Of a stretch of DNA of 64,000 nt, positions 16,330 to 25,275 are shown piece by piece. This stretch comes from an uncultured Clostridia bacterium. GTDB taxonomy: Bacteria; Bacillota; Clostridia; Christensenellales; Aristaeellaceae. A program made the translations under genes and the position numbers. The DNA lies in NCBI GenBank assembly GCA_934663595.1, contig CAKUKM010000005.1, positions 77,925 to 141,924 of the forward strand, read 5' to 3'. Under the pieces are notes generated by a model. That model searched no databases. It was not told the origin of the DNA and was given only the letters and a program-made list of their open reading frames with translations. Position 1 is the first letter of the stretch; each line of letters begins with the position of its first letter.

Positions 16330-17754
16330 TTATACGCGGATATCGCCCATCGCGGTCGCGGGATGGCTTTCGAGAATCGGATCCACGACCTCGGAAATGA
16401 ACTTCTCGGTCTGTTCCTCGGCCCGGCCGGTATATTTTTCCGGCGCGAGCAGCGCGGTCAGCGCCTCCCGGCTCAGCGGGAACGCGGGGTCGTCGGCAAT
16501 TCGGTCGAGCAGATCGCTCTTCAAGCCCTCCATCTTCATGCGCGCGGCCGCCGCCTGCGAATGCACGCGCACGCGCTCGTGAATCTCCTGCCGGTCGCCG
16601 CCGTTTTTCACGGATTCCATGATGATATCCTCGGTGGCCATAAACGGCAGATTCTCGTTCACGCGCTGCGCGATCATCTTCGGATACACGACCATGCCGG
16701 AGGCGATGTTCGCGTACAGCTCGAGCACCGCGTCGGTCGCGAGGAACGCCTCAGGCAGCGAAAGCCTGCGGTTCGCGCTGTCGTCGAGCGTGCGCTCGAA
16801 CCACTGCGTCGCCGCGGTCATCGAAGCGTCCTGCGTCAGCGCCATTACGTGTCTGGAAAGCGCGCAAATGCGCTCCGAGCGCATCGGATTGCGCTTGTAC
16901 GCCATTGCGGACGAGCCGATCTGGTTCTTCTCAAACGGTTCCTCCACCTCGCGGAACGACTGAAGCAGGCGCAGATCCTGCGCGAATTTGTAGGCGCTCT
17001 GCGCGACGGCCGAAAGCGCGTCCAGCACGCGGCTGTCGAGCTTGCGCGGATACGTCTGGCCCGACACGGCGAACGTCTTTTCCATGCCCATCTTTTCGGC
17101 AATGCGCCTTTCGAGCTCGTCGACCTTTTTGCCGTCGCCGTCGAACAGCTCCATGAAGCTCACCTGCGTGCCCGTCGCGCCGCGATTGCCCAGCAGCTTC
17201 AGCGTCGAAAGCGTGAATTCAATTTCCTCGAGATCCATCGTCAGATCCTGCATCCACAGGCACGCGCGCTTGCCCACCGTCGTCAGCTGCGCGGGCTGCA
17301 AATGCGTGTAGCCCAGCGTCGGCAGCGCCTTGTATTCCCACGCGAACGCGCGCAGGCGGCGCAGCACCTCAATCACCTTTTCATGAATCAGCTGAAGCGC
17401 GTCGCGCAGCATCAGAATGTCGGCGTTGTCGGTCACATAGCAGCTCGTCGCGCCCAGATGAATGATGCCGCGCGCGTTCGGGCAAACGTCGCCGTACGCG
17501 TGCACATGCGCCATTACGTCGTGGCGAACGCGTTCCTCGTGGCGGCGCGCCGCCTCGTAATCGATGTCGGTCACATGCGCCTTCAGCTCGTCCACCTGTG
17601 CCTGCGTAATCGGCAGGCCCAGCTCCATTTCGGATTCGGCCAGGGCCACCCACAGCCGGCGCCAGGTGGTAAACTTCCGGTCGGGCGAAAAGATATACTG
17701 CATCTCGCGGCTGGCATAGCGGCTGTTCAGCGGCGTTTCATACGTATCCTTCAT
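16330..17754 (-). CDS. purB: adenylosuccinate lyase
   Basis: PurB cleaves SAICAR to AICAR and adenylosuccinate to AMP. The 474-residue protein carries RHEERVRHDVMAHVHAYG, ARGIIHLGATSCYVTDNAD, and the fumarase-superfamily signature GSSAMAYKRNPMRSERI (mobile loop with the catalytic Ser). H-bearing TLGYTHLQPAQ is also present. The start at 17754 follows AGGAG. It lies 21 bases after purA, so purA-purB form an operon that supplies the steps missing from the purE operon. Confidence 0.96.
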   Translation of the reverse strand: MKDTYETPLNSRYASREMQYIFSPDRKFTTWRRLWVALAESEMELGLPITQAQVDELKAHVTDIDYEAARRHEERVRHDVMAHVHAYGDVCPNARGIIHLGATSCYVTDNADILMLRDALQLIHEKVIEVLRRLRAFAWEYKALPTLGYTHLQPAQLTTVGKRACLWMQDLTMDLEEIEFTLSTLKLLGNRGATGTQVSFMELFDGDGKKVDELERRIAEKMGMEKTFAVSGQTYPRKLDSRVLDALSAVAQSAYKFAQDLRLLQSFREVEEPFEKNQIGSSAMAYKRNPMRSERICALSRHVMALTQDASMTAATQWFERTLDDSANRRLSLPEAFLATDAVLELYANIASGMVVYPKMIAQRVNENLPFMATEDIIMESVKNGGDRQEIHERVRVHSQAAAARMKMEGLKSDLLDRIADDPAFPLSREALTALLAPEKYTGRAEEQTEKFISEVVDPILESHPATAMGDIRV

Positions 17755-17775
17755 TTTGCTCTCCTTCAATGGCCG

Positions 17776-19053
17776 TTACGCGCGGATGATCAGCTCGTCG
17801 CGGCCGGGGCCGACGGAAACATACGGAATCGGGCAGCCGACGCGCTTTTCGATGAACTCGATATAATCGCGCGCCGCCTTCGGCAGGTCTTCGTATTTGC
17901 GCACGCCGGAAATATCGCAGTTCCAGCCCGGCAGCACCTCGTAGACCGGCTCGCAATCGTACAGGTCGGGCGTGTACGGGAATCTTTCGATCGTTTCGCC
18001 GTGCAGCTTATACGCCACGCACACCGGAATCTCGGTCAGATAGCTCAATACGTCCAGCTTCGTCAGCGCCAGCGCCGTCGCGCCCTGCAGCTTCGTGCCG
18101 TAGCGCGTGGCCACGATGTCCATCCACGCCACTCTTCTCGGTCTGCCGGTCGCCGCGCCGTATTCCGCGCCCGCCTCGCGCAGGTCGTGCGCCGCCTGGC
18201 CGTCCAGCTCGCCCACGAACGGGCCCTCGCCCACGCAGGTCGAATACGCCTTCGTAACGCCCACAACCTCGTCAACCTTCAGGCTCGGCAGTCCGCAGCC
18301 CACCGGCGCGTTCGCCGCCAGCGGAGAAGACGAAGACGTGAACGGGTAAATGCCGTAGTTGATATCGCGCAGCGCGCCCAGCTGCGCCTCAAACATGATG
18401 CTCTTGCCCGCCTCATGCGCGCTTTCCAGCAGCTCGCCTGCATCGCACAGATACGGAATCAGCGGATTGCCATACGTGTGAATCCAGTTAAGCACCTCGT
18501 CGTAATCGATCGGCTCCTTGCCGTAGCCGCGAACGATGATGTCGTTCTTCCAGTCGATCAGGCGCTTCAGATGCTTTTCCAGCGTCTCCGGATGCTTCAA
18601 ATCGCCCATCTGGATCGCTTTCTTCATATATTTATCGCCGTAAATGGGGCTGATGCCGCGCAGCGTGGAGCCGAAATGATCCTTGCCCAGGCGCTCCTCT
18701 TCCCACTTGTCCTGCGCCGGATGAATCGGCAGCACCATCAGCGCGCGATCGGAAATCTTCAGGTTCTTCGGCGAAATCTCAACGCCCTTCTCGCGCAGAC
18801 GGCCGATTTCCTCGCACAGGTGCTTCAGATCCACCACAACGCCCGCGCCCAGCAGGTTGATCGCGTCGCGATGGAAGATGCCCGACGGCAGCAGGTTCAG
18901 CGCGAACTTGCCGTATTCGTTCACCACCGTGTGGCCGGCGTTGTTGCCGCCCTGATAGCGCACCACCACATCGAACTTATCGGCAAAGTAATCGACCATG
19001 CGGCCCTTTCCTTCGTCGCCCCAGTTGATTCCAACGATTGCAGTATTCGACAT
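17776..19053 (-). CDS. purA: adenylosuccinate synthetase
   Basis: PurA joins aspartate to IMP using GTP. The 425-residue protein begins SNTAIVGINWGDEGKGRMVDY with the GTP-binding loop GDEGKG, followed by GGNNAGHTVV, ISPIYGDKYMKKAIQMGDL, and the C-terminal CVAYKLHGE and PGWNCDISGVRKYEDLP. The ATG at 19053 has SD GAGGTG; the frame further upstream runs through the putative operator region. It is likely controlled by PurR through two PurBox-like sites before the start. Confidence 0.96.
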   Translation of the reverse strand: MSNTAIVGINWGDEGKGRMVDYFADKFDVVVRYQGGNNAGHTVVNEYGKFALNLLPSGIFHRDAINLLGAGVVVDLKHLCEEIGRLREKGVEISPKNLKISDRALMVLPIHPAQDKWEEERLGKDHFGSTLRGISPIYGDKYMKKAIQMGDLKHPETLEKHLKRLIDWKNDIIVRGYGKEPIDYDEVLNWIHTYGNPLIPYLCDAGELLESAHEAGKSIMFEAQLGALRDINYGIYPFTSSSSPLAANAPVGCGLPSLKVDEVVGVTKAYSTCVGEGPFVGELDGQAAHDLREAGAEYGAATGRPRRVAWMDIVATRYGTKLQGATALALTKLDVLSYLTEIPVCVAYKLHGETIERFPYTPDLYDCEPVYEVLPGWNCDISGVRKYEDLPKAARDYIEFIEKRVGCPIPYVSVGPGRDELIIRA

Positions 19054-19070
19054 ACTCTTCACCTCATATA

Positions 19071-19141
19071 CGAACATTTCTTGAGCCATGCATTGTTGCC
19101 ATTCGGAAATATTGGCCTCTTGAGCCACTTTCCAACCTATT
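19071..19141. promoter_or_regulatory. purA promoter region with two PurBox-like sites
   Basis: CGAACATT (19071-19078, plus strand, in the context ATACGAACATTT) and ATTTCCGAAT (19101-19110, minus strand) are PurBox-like and in opposite orientation. A minus-strand TATAAT lies at 19136-19141 with only a weak -35. The boxes would lie just downstream of that start, where bound PurR could block transcription. Confidence 0.5.
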
Positions 19142-19177
19142 ATAGCAGATTCCGCGGCTTTTTTCCATCCTCGAAGG

Positions 19178-20878
19178 TTAAATCAGCGATTTTTTGCGTT
19201 CATTCAATTCGCGCGAGAGGGCGAGGTATTCTTCATTCAGTTTCTCCGGCGAATCGCCCTTTTTCGGCGCGCTCATCCGGGACGCGAGCACGGCCAGGCG
19301 CATTTGCAGCAGCGAAACCTCCGTTTCGATCGCCTCGCGCTGCCGATCCGCGTTCTCCCGCGCGCTCTTTTCGGCCGCGCCGCCCTCGAATGCATCCAAC
19401 TTTTCCGCATTGAATTCGAGCATTCGCGTGGCCACGGAATCGCGAAACGCGCGATCGTGGCTGACGAACAGAATCGTTCCCTGATAACCCGCCAGCAGCT
19501 CGCCCAGCGCATCGAGCGTAAATACGTCCAAATGGTTCGTCGGCTCGTCCAGCAAAAGCAGATTCGCGCTTCCCAGCAGCAGCTTCGCCAGCGCCACGCG
19601 CCCCCGCTCGCCGCCGGAAAGCACGCGCGCAGGCTTGAATACGTCGTCTCCGCGCAGCGCGAGGCGCGCGAGCACCGTTCGCACGTCGGATTCGCAATGC
19701 TCCGTATCGCGCAGAATGTTTTCCAGCGCCGACAGATCGGGATTCAGCGTGCGCTCGTGGGTCTGATCGAACCAGCCGACGCGCGCGGCGGGATTGAATC
19801 GAATGGCGCGATCGGCGCTCCCATTCAGCAGCGCGCTCTGCTGCTCGAGCCGCCCCTCCTCCGCAGCCTTTGCGGCGATGGCGCGCAGAAGCGTAGTCTT
19901 TCCGCAGCCGTTCGGGCCGACCAGCGCGGTGCGGCTGCCGGTGGGCAATCGAAAGCTCGCGTTTTTCAGAAGCGATTTATCGCCCGCGCGCAGCGTAATA
20001 TATCGCGCCTCCAGAACCGTCTTCGCGCTCACCGGATTGCCCGCGCCCAGCGCCATTTGAATCGCCACGTCGCCGCGCGGCCGGGTTTTGACCTCCATAT
20101 GGCTCAGCCGCGATTCCATTTGCCGGCGCGCCTTGTGGAACTGCTCGGATTTCTGGCGGCTGTCCATCCTGTGCAGGCGCGCCTCGCTGTTGCCCATGCG
20201 GGTCGGGGCCTTTTTCATCTGGCTCGCGCGCTCGCGATTGTCCTGAATTGACGCGCGCAATCGCGCCTGTTCGCCGCGATACTGATCGTATTCAAACTGC
20301 TGAAACGCGCGCCGGCGCTCCAGTTCCGCGCGATAATCGCTGTAATTGCCGGGAAAATCGGTAATCTTGCCGTCTTCAAGATGCAATATGCGCGTGCACA
20401 GCGCGTCCAGCAGATCCCGATCGTGGCTGACGAGCAGAATCGCGCCCTCATAGCGCATAAGCTCGTCCTTCAGCTCCTGAACGCCCTCCGCGTCCAGATC
20501 GGTCGTCGGCTCGTCGGCCAGCAAAAGCGGCGCGCGCTGCGAGAGCGCAAAGGCAATGCGCCGGCGCGTCCTCTCGCCGCCGGAAAGGCCCTCGCGCGCC
20601 TCCTGCGCGGCAAATCGCGATCGCATTTCGGCGTTTTCCGCCGTTTCGCCATCGCCGAGCTGGCGAATCATCGCCATTTCTCCATATCGCGCAACGGAGC
20701 CCGCGTCCGGCGCGCGCTCGCCGGACAGCACGTCCAGCAGCGTGGTCTTTCCCGCGCCGTTTTCGCCGATCAGGCCGATGCGCTCGCCATCGTAAACGCT
20801 GATTTTGTCAATATCCAGCACACGGCGAACGCCGAATTCCACGACGATTCCGTTCGCCTCCAGCAGCAATTTGGGCAT
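19178..20878 (-). CDS. ABC-F family ATPase (ribosome-associated, possible antibiotic resistance type)
   Basis: The 566-residue soluble protein has two ABC domains and no membrane segment: Walker A GLIGENGAGKTTLLDVL and GPNGCGKTTLLRAIAA, signatures LSGGERTRRRIAFAL and LSGGERGRVALAKLL, and Walker B LLADEPTTDLD and LLLDEPTNHLDVF. The charged linker between domains and the C-terminal helical hairpin (about residues 500-560) are ABC-F features. ABC-F proteins enter the ribosomal E site and rescue stalled or drug-bound ribosomes. The 5' region has a sigma-A promoter, a short leader and a terminator hairpin that includes the SD, which strongly suggests drug- or stress-induced attenuation. Which ABC-F subfamily it belongs to is not decided here. 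Confidence 0.92.
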   Translation of the reverse strand: MPKLLLEANGIVVEFGVRRVLDIDKISVYDGERIGLIGENGAGKTTLLDVLSGERAPDAGSVARYGEMAMIRQLGDGETAENAEMRSRFAAQEAREGLSGGERTRRRIAFALSQRAPLLLADEPTTDLDAEGVQELKDELMRYEGAILLVSHDRDLLDALCTRILHLEDGKITDFPGNYSDYRAELERRRAFQQFEYDQYRGEQARLRASIQDNRERASQMKKAPTRMGNSEARLHRMDSRQKSEQFHKARRQMESRLSHMEVKTRPRGDVAIQMALGAGNPVSAKTVLEARYITLRAGDKSLLKNASFRLPTGSRTALVGPNGCGKTTLLRAIAAKAAEEGRLEQQSALLNGSADRAIRFNPAARVGWFDQTHERTLNPDLSALENILRDTEHCESDVRTVLARLALRGDDVFKPARVLSGGERGRVALAKLLLGSANLLLLDEPTNHLDVFTLDALGELLAGYQGTILFVSHDRAFRDSVATRMLEFNAEKLDAFEGGAAEKSARENADRQREAIETEVSLLQMRLAVLASRMSAPKKGDSPEKLNEEYLALSRELNERKKSLI

Positions 20879-20907
20879 AAAAAACACTCCTTCCGCCGTT
20901 GAAGGAG
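20879..20907 (-). terminator. attenuator terminator overlapping the ABC-F ribosome binding site
   Basis: On the minus strand CTCCTTC (20901-20907) pairs with GAAGGAG (20887-20893), followed by TG and six T residues, ending directly at the ATG. The 3' arm is also the SD of the ABC-F gene. The hairpin can therefore stop transcription and hide the start. Confidence 0.75.
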
Positions 20908-20938
20908 CGCAAAAAGGCACAGTTTGGGTTCTGCGACG

Positions 20939-21094
20939 CATACGCAACCTCCAAACGGCATACACAAATCAGCCGCCCGTTCAAGCGGCCTGTCTGAATA
21001 ACGCCGAATCTCAGTCGCGAATCAACATCGTTGCGCCGTGTACCTTCCTTTCTCAAGATAATCCAATTATAACCGAATCACATTCAAAAGTCAA
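20939..21094 (-). promoter_or_regulatory. promoter and leader of the ABC-F gene
   Basis: TTGACT (21089-21094) and TATAAT (21066-21071), 17 bases apart, start a leader of about 180 bases. It contains a tiny frame MLIRD (21011-21028), a small GCCGC/GCGGC hairpin, and an ATG at 20941 with a strong SD GGAGG six bases before it. That ATG is in frame with the ABC-F gene and would translate MRRRTQTVPFCAPSTAEG through the terminator. Ribosomes on this leader would melt the attenuator. Confidence 0.6.
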
Positions 21095-21181
21095 TAGCCG
21101 CCCTGCGCGCGAATAATTTTCTTTTCTCGCGGGCCGTTTTGTGGTAAAATTCTTGCGGAAACAATCGAGGGAGGGATGCTC

Positions 21182-22402
21182 ATGGAGGCGCTTCAGGCTC
21201 TGGAACGCGCGCGCGACGGCCTTTGCTGGCAGCATCCTTCTCTCGCCGCCTGCATCGAACGCCTGAAGCCCGAAGCTGTTCCCGGCGCGCGCGCATTCGC
21301 CGTCGACGGGCGCAGAATCGTATTCGGAGCCGAGCTTCCGGCCGAATACTTTTCCCCGAATCGCTTAAAGCGCACGCTTTTGCACATGATTGCGCACTGT
21401 CTGCTGGGGCATCCGTGGCAGAAGCGCCGCGACGCGGCGATGGACGTGCAGGCATGGCTGCTGGCCGAGGAAATTGCCCCGGAAACGGCGCTTTCGGGCG
21501 GCGCGCAGGAGTTCAGGCGGCGTTTGCGGAACGCGGATTCGCTTTCGCAAATAGAGGCGCTTCTCAAAACCGATCCGTTTCTCCGCGAGCAGCTTCCCGA
21601 ATTGCAAACGCGCATCGCGCTGGACGACCACGCTCTCTGGTCGCGCGCGGACGACGAGGCGCGTGCCGCATGGGGCGAGGGTGCTTCCCTTTCGCATCGG
21701 CGCGGAAACGGCGGCGCGGGCAGCTCGGCCGGCGGGCAGAGGCTCGAATGGTCGCCCGCCCGCGCGGATGCGGACGCGCTCGCCCGCTATCTCGCGCGGT
21801 ATTCGGTTTTGCGCGAAAACGCGCGAGAGGACCCGGATTGCTTCCAAAGCGCGTGGTATCTCTACGGCCTCGAGCACTATGGAAATATGCCGCTGATCGA
21901 GCCGGCGGAGTCGCGCGAGGAACGGCGGCTGGAAACGCTGGCGATCGTAATCGACACGTCCGGCTCGTGCGCGCGGGGACTGACGCAGCGCTTTCTCGCG
22001 CTGCTGTGCGGCCTGATGCGCGAAAGCGGCCTGTTTTTCCGGCGATTCAACCTGCGCATTCTGCAGTGCGACGCGCGCGTGCAGCGGGACGACTCCATTT
22101 GCGATTTGCGCGCGTTTGAGCGATACATCGCCAGTCTCGAGCTCATCGGCGGCGGCGGAACGGATTTTCGCCCGGCATTCGAGCGCATCGACGCGCTGAT
22201 TGCGTCCGGCGCGCTGCGAGGGCTCCGGGGCGCGCTGTTTTTCTCGGACGGCCGCGGCATTTTTCCGTCCAGCCCGCCCGAATATGAAACGACGTTTGTA
22301 TTTTTGAAGCACCGCTTCGACGCGATTGACGTGCCGGCCTGGGTGCGCCGGCTTGTTCTCGACGCGCCGCCGCCGCAGGGCGGAGAATACATCGAATACT
22401 GA
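21182..22402 (+). CDS. VWA-like metallopeptidase-type protein (DUF2201-like)
   Basis: The 406-residue protein has an N-terminal domain resembling the putative metallopeptidase domain of DUF2201 proteins: LLHMIAHCLLGHPWQKR, a HxxxH-like motif near residue 65, then DVQAWLLAEE. A C-terminal VWA-like domain contains AIVIDTSGSC (DxSxS metal site), IGGGGTDFRPAFERI and ALFFSDGRGIFP. Such proteins are usually paired with a MoxR-like AAA ATPase, as here: the partner starts 17 bases downstream. The pair is thought to act as a chaperone-like or metal-insertion machine, but its client is unknown. The ATG at 21182 is chosen over 21176 by SD spacing. Confidence 0.85.
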   Translation: MEALQALERARDGLCWQHPSLAACIERLKPEAVPGARAFAVDGRRIVFGAELPAEYFSPNRLKRTLLHMIAHCLLGHPWQKRRDAAMDVQAWLLAEEIAPETALSGGAQEFRRRLRNADSLSQIEALLKTDPFLREQLPELQTRIALDDHALWSRADDEARAAWGEGASLSHRRGNGGAGSSAGGQRLEWSPARADADALARYLARYSVLRENAREDPDCFQSAWYLYGLEHYGNMPLIEPAESREERRLETLAIVIDTSGSCARGLTQRFLALLCGLMRESGLFFRRFNLRILQCDARVQRDDSICDLRAFERYIASLELIGGGGTDFRPAFERIDALIASGALRGLRGALFFSDGRGIFPSSPPEYETTFVFLKHRFDAIDVPAWVRRLVLDAPPPQGGEYIEY

Positions 22403-22419
22403 TTCGGAGGAAAACCGAT

Positions 22420-24063
22420 ATGAACATTCGCGAAGCCATTCGCCAGACGGAGCTCGCGCTGCGCGCCTATGCGGCCCGCGACGCGCAGGGAAGCGCGCTG
22501 ATTCCGACGGAATCGCAGCGCCCGATTTACCTGCTGGGCGCGCCGGGCGTGGGCAAAACGGCCGCGGCGGAAGAGGTCGCGCGGCGGCTGGGCGTTGGGC
22601 TGGTTTCCTATACGCTCACGCACCACACCCGCCAGAGCGCGCTCGGCCTTCCGCAGCTGGTCGCGCGCACGTTTGCCGGCAGGGAAACGATGGTCACGGA
22701 ATACACGATGTCCGAAATCATCGCCGGCATTTACCGCTACATGGAGCAGACGGGGCAAAAGCGCGGCATTCTGTTTCTGGACGAAATCAACTGCGTGTCG
22801 GAGACGCTGCTGCCCGCGATCATGGAGCTTTTGCAGCACAAGCGCTTCGGCGAGCACCGCGTGCCGGACGGCTGGATGATCGTCTGCGCGGGCAATCCTG
22901 AGCAATACAATCGCTCGGCGCGGGCGTTTGATCCCGTGGCGATGGATCGCGTGCGCGTGCTGCGCGTGGAGCCGGATCTGAACGCCTGGCTGGAATACGC
23001 GGCGGAAACGGGCGTAAATGCGGTCATTCGCAGCTATCTCCGCCTGTCTCCGGGCGAATTTTACCGCATCGAGGCCGACGGCGCGATCACGCCGCGCAGT
23101 TGGACGGATCTTTCGCAAATGATTTTCGCGCTCGAAGCGCTGGGCGAAACACCGGACGAGACGCTGTTCGAGCAATATCTGCAGTGCCCGGAGGTGTGCC
23201 GGCGATTTGCGCTGTATGAAAAAATGTGCCGCAGCGCGGCGGGCGCGATGGATTTAAACGCCGTGCTGGAGGGCGATTTCTCCGCGTCCGACGAAATGCG
23301 GCAAAAGCCGTTTGAAGAAGCGCTGTTCGCCGCCGAGCTGCTCGCCGACCGGGTCGTTCGCGAATCCGCCGCCGCCGACATCGCCCGCGAAACCGCCGTT
23401 CGCCTTTCCCAATTTGCCGACGGCGCGCGCAGGAGCTGTCCGGCCGCAGAAAATCGCGGCAATCCGTCCGCCGATGGCGATTCGCGCGAAACCGCCGTTC
23501 GCCTTTCCCAATTCGCCGACGGCGCGCGCAGGAGCTGTCCGGCCGCAGAAAATCGCGGCAATCCGCCCGCCGATGGCGATTCGCGTAAATCCAACGACGC
23601 TGCCCGCGAAGCTGCCGCGCATCTCGACCAATCTGCCGCCGTTCGCAGAAGCGGGGCAAATCTCCTGAACGCCTGCCGCGAACAGCTTGCACGGCGCGAG
23701 CATGCGCTGGACGTGCGCAAAAGCGTCGGCGGGCTTTCCGAGGCGGAGGAAAATCGCGAGCGCGCGCTGCTGAATCGGATTCGCGATTGCATTTCGAGCG
23801 CCTCCGCCGCCCCCGATTTTGCCGCGGCGCTGGACGCGTTTCTCGAGCGCGCCCATTCGGAGTCCGACGAAAAGGGCCGACTCGCAGCGGAATCGGCCCA
23901 AAATGCCCTTGATTTTATGGAAAATGCGTTTCCCCGGCGCGTTCAGATCGTGATGCTGTCGGAGCTGATGCACAACGAGCGCGCCGCGCGCTTCCTGCGC
24001 CGCAATCTGCCCGAGCGCATTCGCGCGCTCGAAGGCCGGCTGAATCCGGAGGCAACGCCTTAA
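22420..24063 (+). CDS. MoxR-type AAA+ ATPase with internal repeat
   Basis: The 547-residue protein has Walker A YLLGAPGVGKTAAAEEVA (residues 36-53), Walker B RGILFLDEINCVSE and sensor-like VCAGNPEQYNRSARAFDP, characteristic of MoxR-like AAA ATPases. Residues beyond about 300 form a long helical tail. Within it a 33-residue unit starting RETAVRLSQFADGARRS occurs twice head to tail (DNA 23386-23583). It is the partner of the VWA-like protein just upstream. Its stop codon overlaps the stop of the convergent dehydrogenase gene. Confidence 0.88.
   Translation: MNIREAIRQTELALRAYAARDAQGSALIPTESQRPIYLLGAPGVGKTAAAEEVARRLGVGLVSYTLTHHTRQSALGLPQLVARTFAGRETMVTEYTMSEIIAGIYRYMEQTGQKRGILFLDEINCVSETLLPAIMELLQHKRFGEHRVPDGWMIVCAGNPEQYNRSARAFDPVAMDRVRVLRVEPDLNAWLEYAAETGVNAVIRSYLRLSPGEFYRIEADGAITPRSWTDLSQMIFALEALGETPDETLFEQYLQCPEVCRRFALYEKMCRSAAGAMDLNAVLEGDFSASDEMRQKPFEEALFAAELLADRVVRESAAADIARETAVRLSQFADGARRSCPAAENRGNPSADGDSRETAVRLSQFADGARRSCPAAENRGNPPADGDSRKSNDAAREAAAHLDQSAAVRRSGANLLNACREQLARREHALDVRKSVGGLSEAEENRERALLNRIRDCISSASAAPDFAAALDAFLERAHSESDEKGRLAAESAQNALDFMENAFPRRVQIVMLSELMHNERAARFLRRNLPERIRALEGRLNPEATP
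23386..23583 (+). repeat. 99-bp in-frame tandem duplication
   Basis: Units 23386-23484 and 23485-23583 are almost identical (differences seen are TTT/TTC and TCC/CCC). Each encodes 33 residues, so the reading frame is kept. Being nearly identical at silent sites, it is probably recent and could vary in copy number. Confidence 0.9.
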
Positions 24064-25121
24064 TCCGGATACACGATCGCGACCTTGCCGCAATGGCCGG
24101 AGGCCATCAGCGCGTAGGCCTTGTCCACGTCCTTCAATTCAAACCGGTGCGTAATCAGGCGATCCGGATGAATGCCCCAGCGCACGAGATGCTCCACCAG
24201 TTCCTCCATGCGCCACAGCGACGTGACCCAGCTGCCGTAAATCGTCTTCTGGCCGTGCATGATGTCCGGCGACGGGTTGAACGTCACGTCGCCGCCCTCG
24301 CCGACCATCGCCATTTTGCCCCATTCGCGCGTGCAGCGAATCGCCATCGCGCGGGCGGAATTGTTCGCCGAGCAGTCGATCGCGCGCTCGCAGCCGTGGC
24401 CGTCTGTCACGTTCAGAATCTCGCGCTCGCACGCCTCGGGATCGGCGGAATTGAATACGTAATCGGCAAGGCCCAGCTCGCGTGCCAGCTGCATGCGCTC
24501 TTCGTTTACGTCGCAGCCGATCGTCTTATCGCAGCCCATGGCCTTCGCCAGCATCAGCGTGGCCAATCCCACCGGGCCCAGACCCGTGACCAGCACGCGG
24601 TCGTTTCCGGAAACGCCCATCTTCATCAGTGCCTCGTAGCACGTGCCGAAGCCGCAGGCCACCTGCGCGCCGTCCTCATAGGAGAGCTCGTCCGGCAGCG
24701 CGATCAGATCCTTTTCGTCGCACAGCATATACGGCGACATGCCGCCGTTGCGCTGCCAGCCGTACGCCGCGCGGTGCGGGCTCTTGCAGGAGATGTAATA
24801 GCCGCGTCGGCAATCGTAGCACACGCCGCAGCCGGAAATGTGATACACGATCACACGATCGCCCTTCTTGAACCGCTTCAGGCCCTCGCCTTCCTCGACG
24901 ATGATTCCGCACGGCTCGTGGCCCGCGATCCTGCCCGGCTGATAGCCCTCCGGCCCCTTGCCCACGTGCGCGCGATAGATGCAGCGAATGTCCGAGCCGC
25001 AAATGGTCGACGCCTTCGTCTTCACCAGCACCTGGCCGTGGCCCGGCTTCGGAATCGAGAATTCGCGCAGCTCCACCGTGCTGTTGCCCGGCAGAATTGC
25101 GCCCAGCATTTTAGGATTCAT
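24060..25121 (-). CDS. zinc-dependent alcohol/polyol dehydrogenase (MDR family)
   Basis: The 353-residue protein has the catalytic zinc ligands STICGSDI (Cys) and IAGHEPCG (His-Glu), the four-Cys structural zinc motif in SGCGVCYDCRRGYYISC, and the NAD-binding loop VLVTGLGPVGLATLMLAKAMG. Length and motifs fit medium-chain dehydrogenases that act on sugars, polyols or threonine-like substrates. It lies divergently from an AraC-type regulator whose gene starts about 155 bases away, which suggests control by that regulator. The substrate is not determinable. SD GGAGGGA precedes the ATG. Confidence 0.9.
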   Translation of the reverse strand: MNPKMLGAILPGNSTVELREFSIPKPGHGQVLVKTKASTICGSDIRCIYRAHVGKGPEGYQPGRIAGHEPCGIIVEEGEGLKRFKKGDRVIVYHISGCGVCYDCRRGYYISCKSPHRAAYGWQRNGGMSPYMLCDEKDLIALPDELSYEDGAQVACGFGTCYEALMKMGVSGNDRVLVTGLGPVGLATLMLAKAMGCDKTIGCDVNEERMQLARELGLADYVFNSADPEACEREILNVTDGHGCERAIDCSANNSARAMAIRCTREWGKMAMVGEGGDVTFNPSPDIMHGQKTIYGSWVTSLWRMEELVEHLVRWGIHPDRLITHRFELKDVDKAYALMASGHCGKVAIVYPD

Positions 25122-25213
25122 TCTTCATCCCTCCTTCTACCGATAGTATAAATCCTGCGCGCGCGTTTTTTTAGAGACGAACGCGACTTTTTTGCCCCTG
25201 ATATGTCGCGTTT

Positions 25214-25254
25214 GCGCAGGTTTTCTTGTCTTTTCGCGCAGGTTTTGCTATAAT
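25214..25254 (+). promoter_or_regulatory. araC-type gene promoter with direct repeats
   Basis: TTGTCT (25226-25231) and TATAAT (25249-25254) are 17 bases apart. GCGCAGGTTTT occurs at 25214-25224 and again at 25236-25246, 22 bases apart (two helical turns), straddling the -35. This spacing suits an AraC-family dimer, so autoregulation is likely. Confidence 0.6.
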
Positions 25255-25275
25255 GCCATCAGGGAGGGACGGCAA

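Noticed and set aside
16201..19413. 1070-codon plus-strand frame over purB and purA
   Set aside because: Antisense shadow of purB and purA with the same biased composition.
23386..23583. CRISPR array
   Set aside because: The two 99-bp units are adjacent without spacers and lie in frame inside a coding gene.
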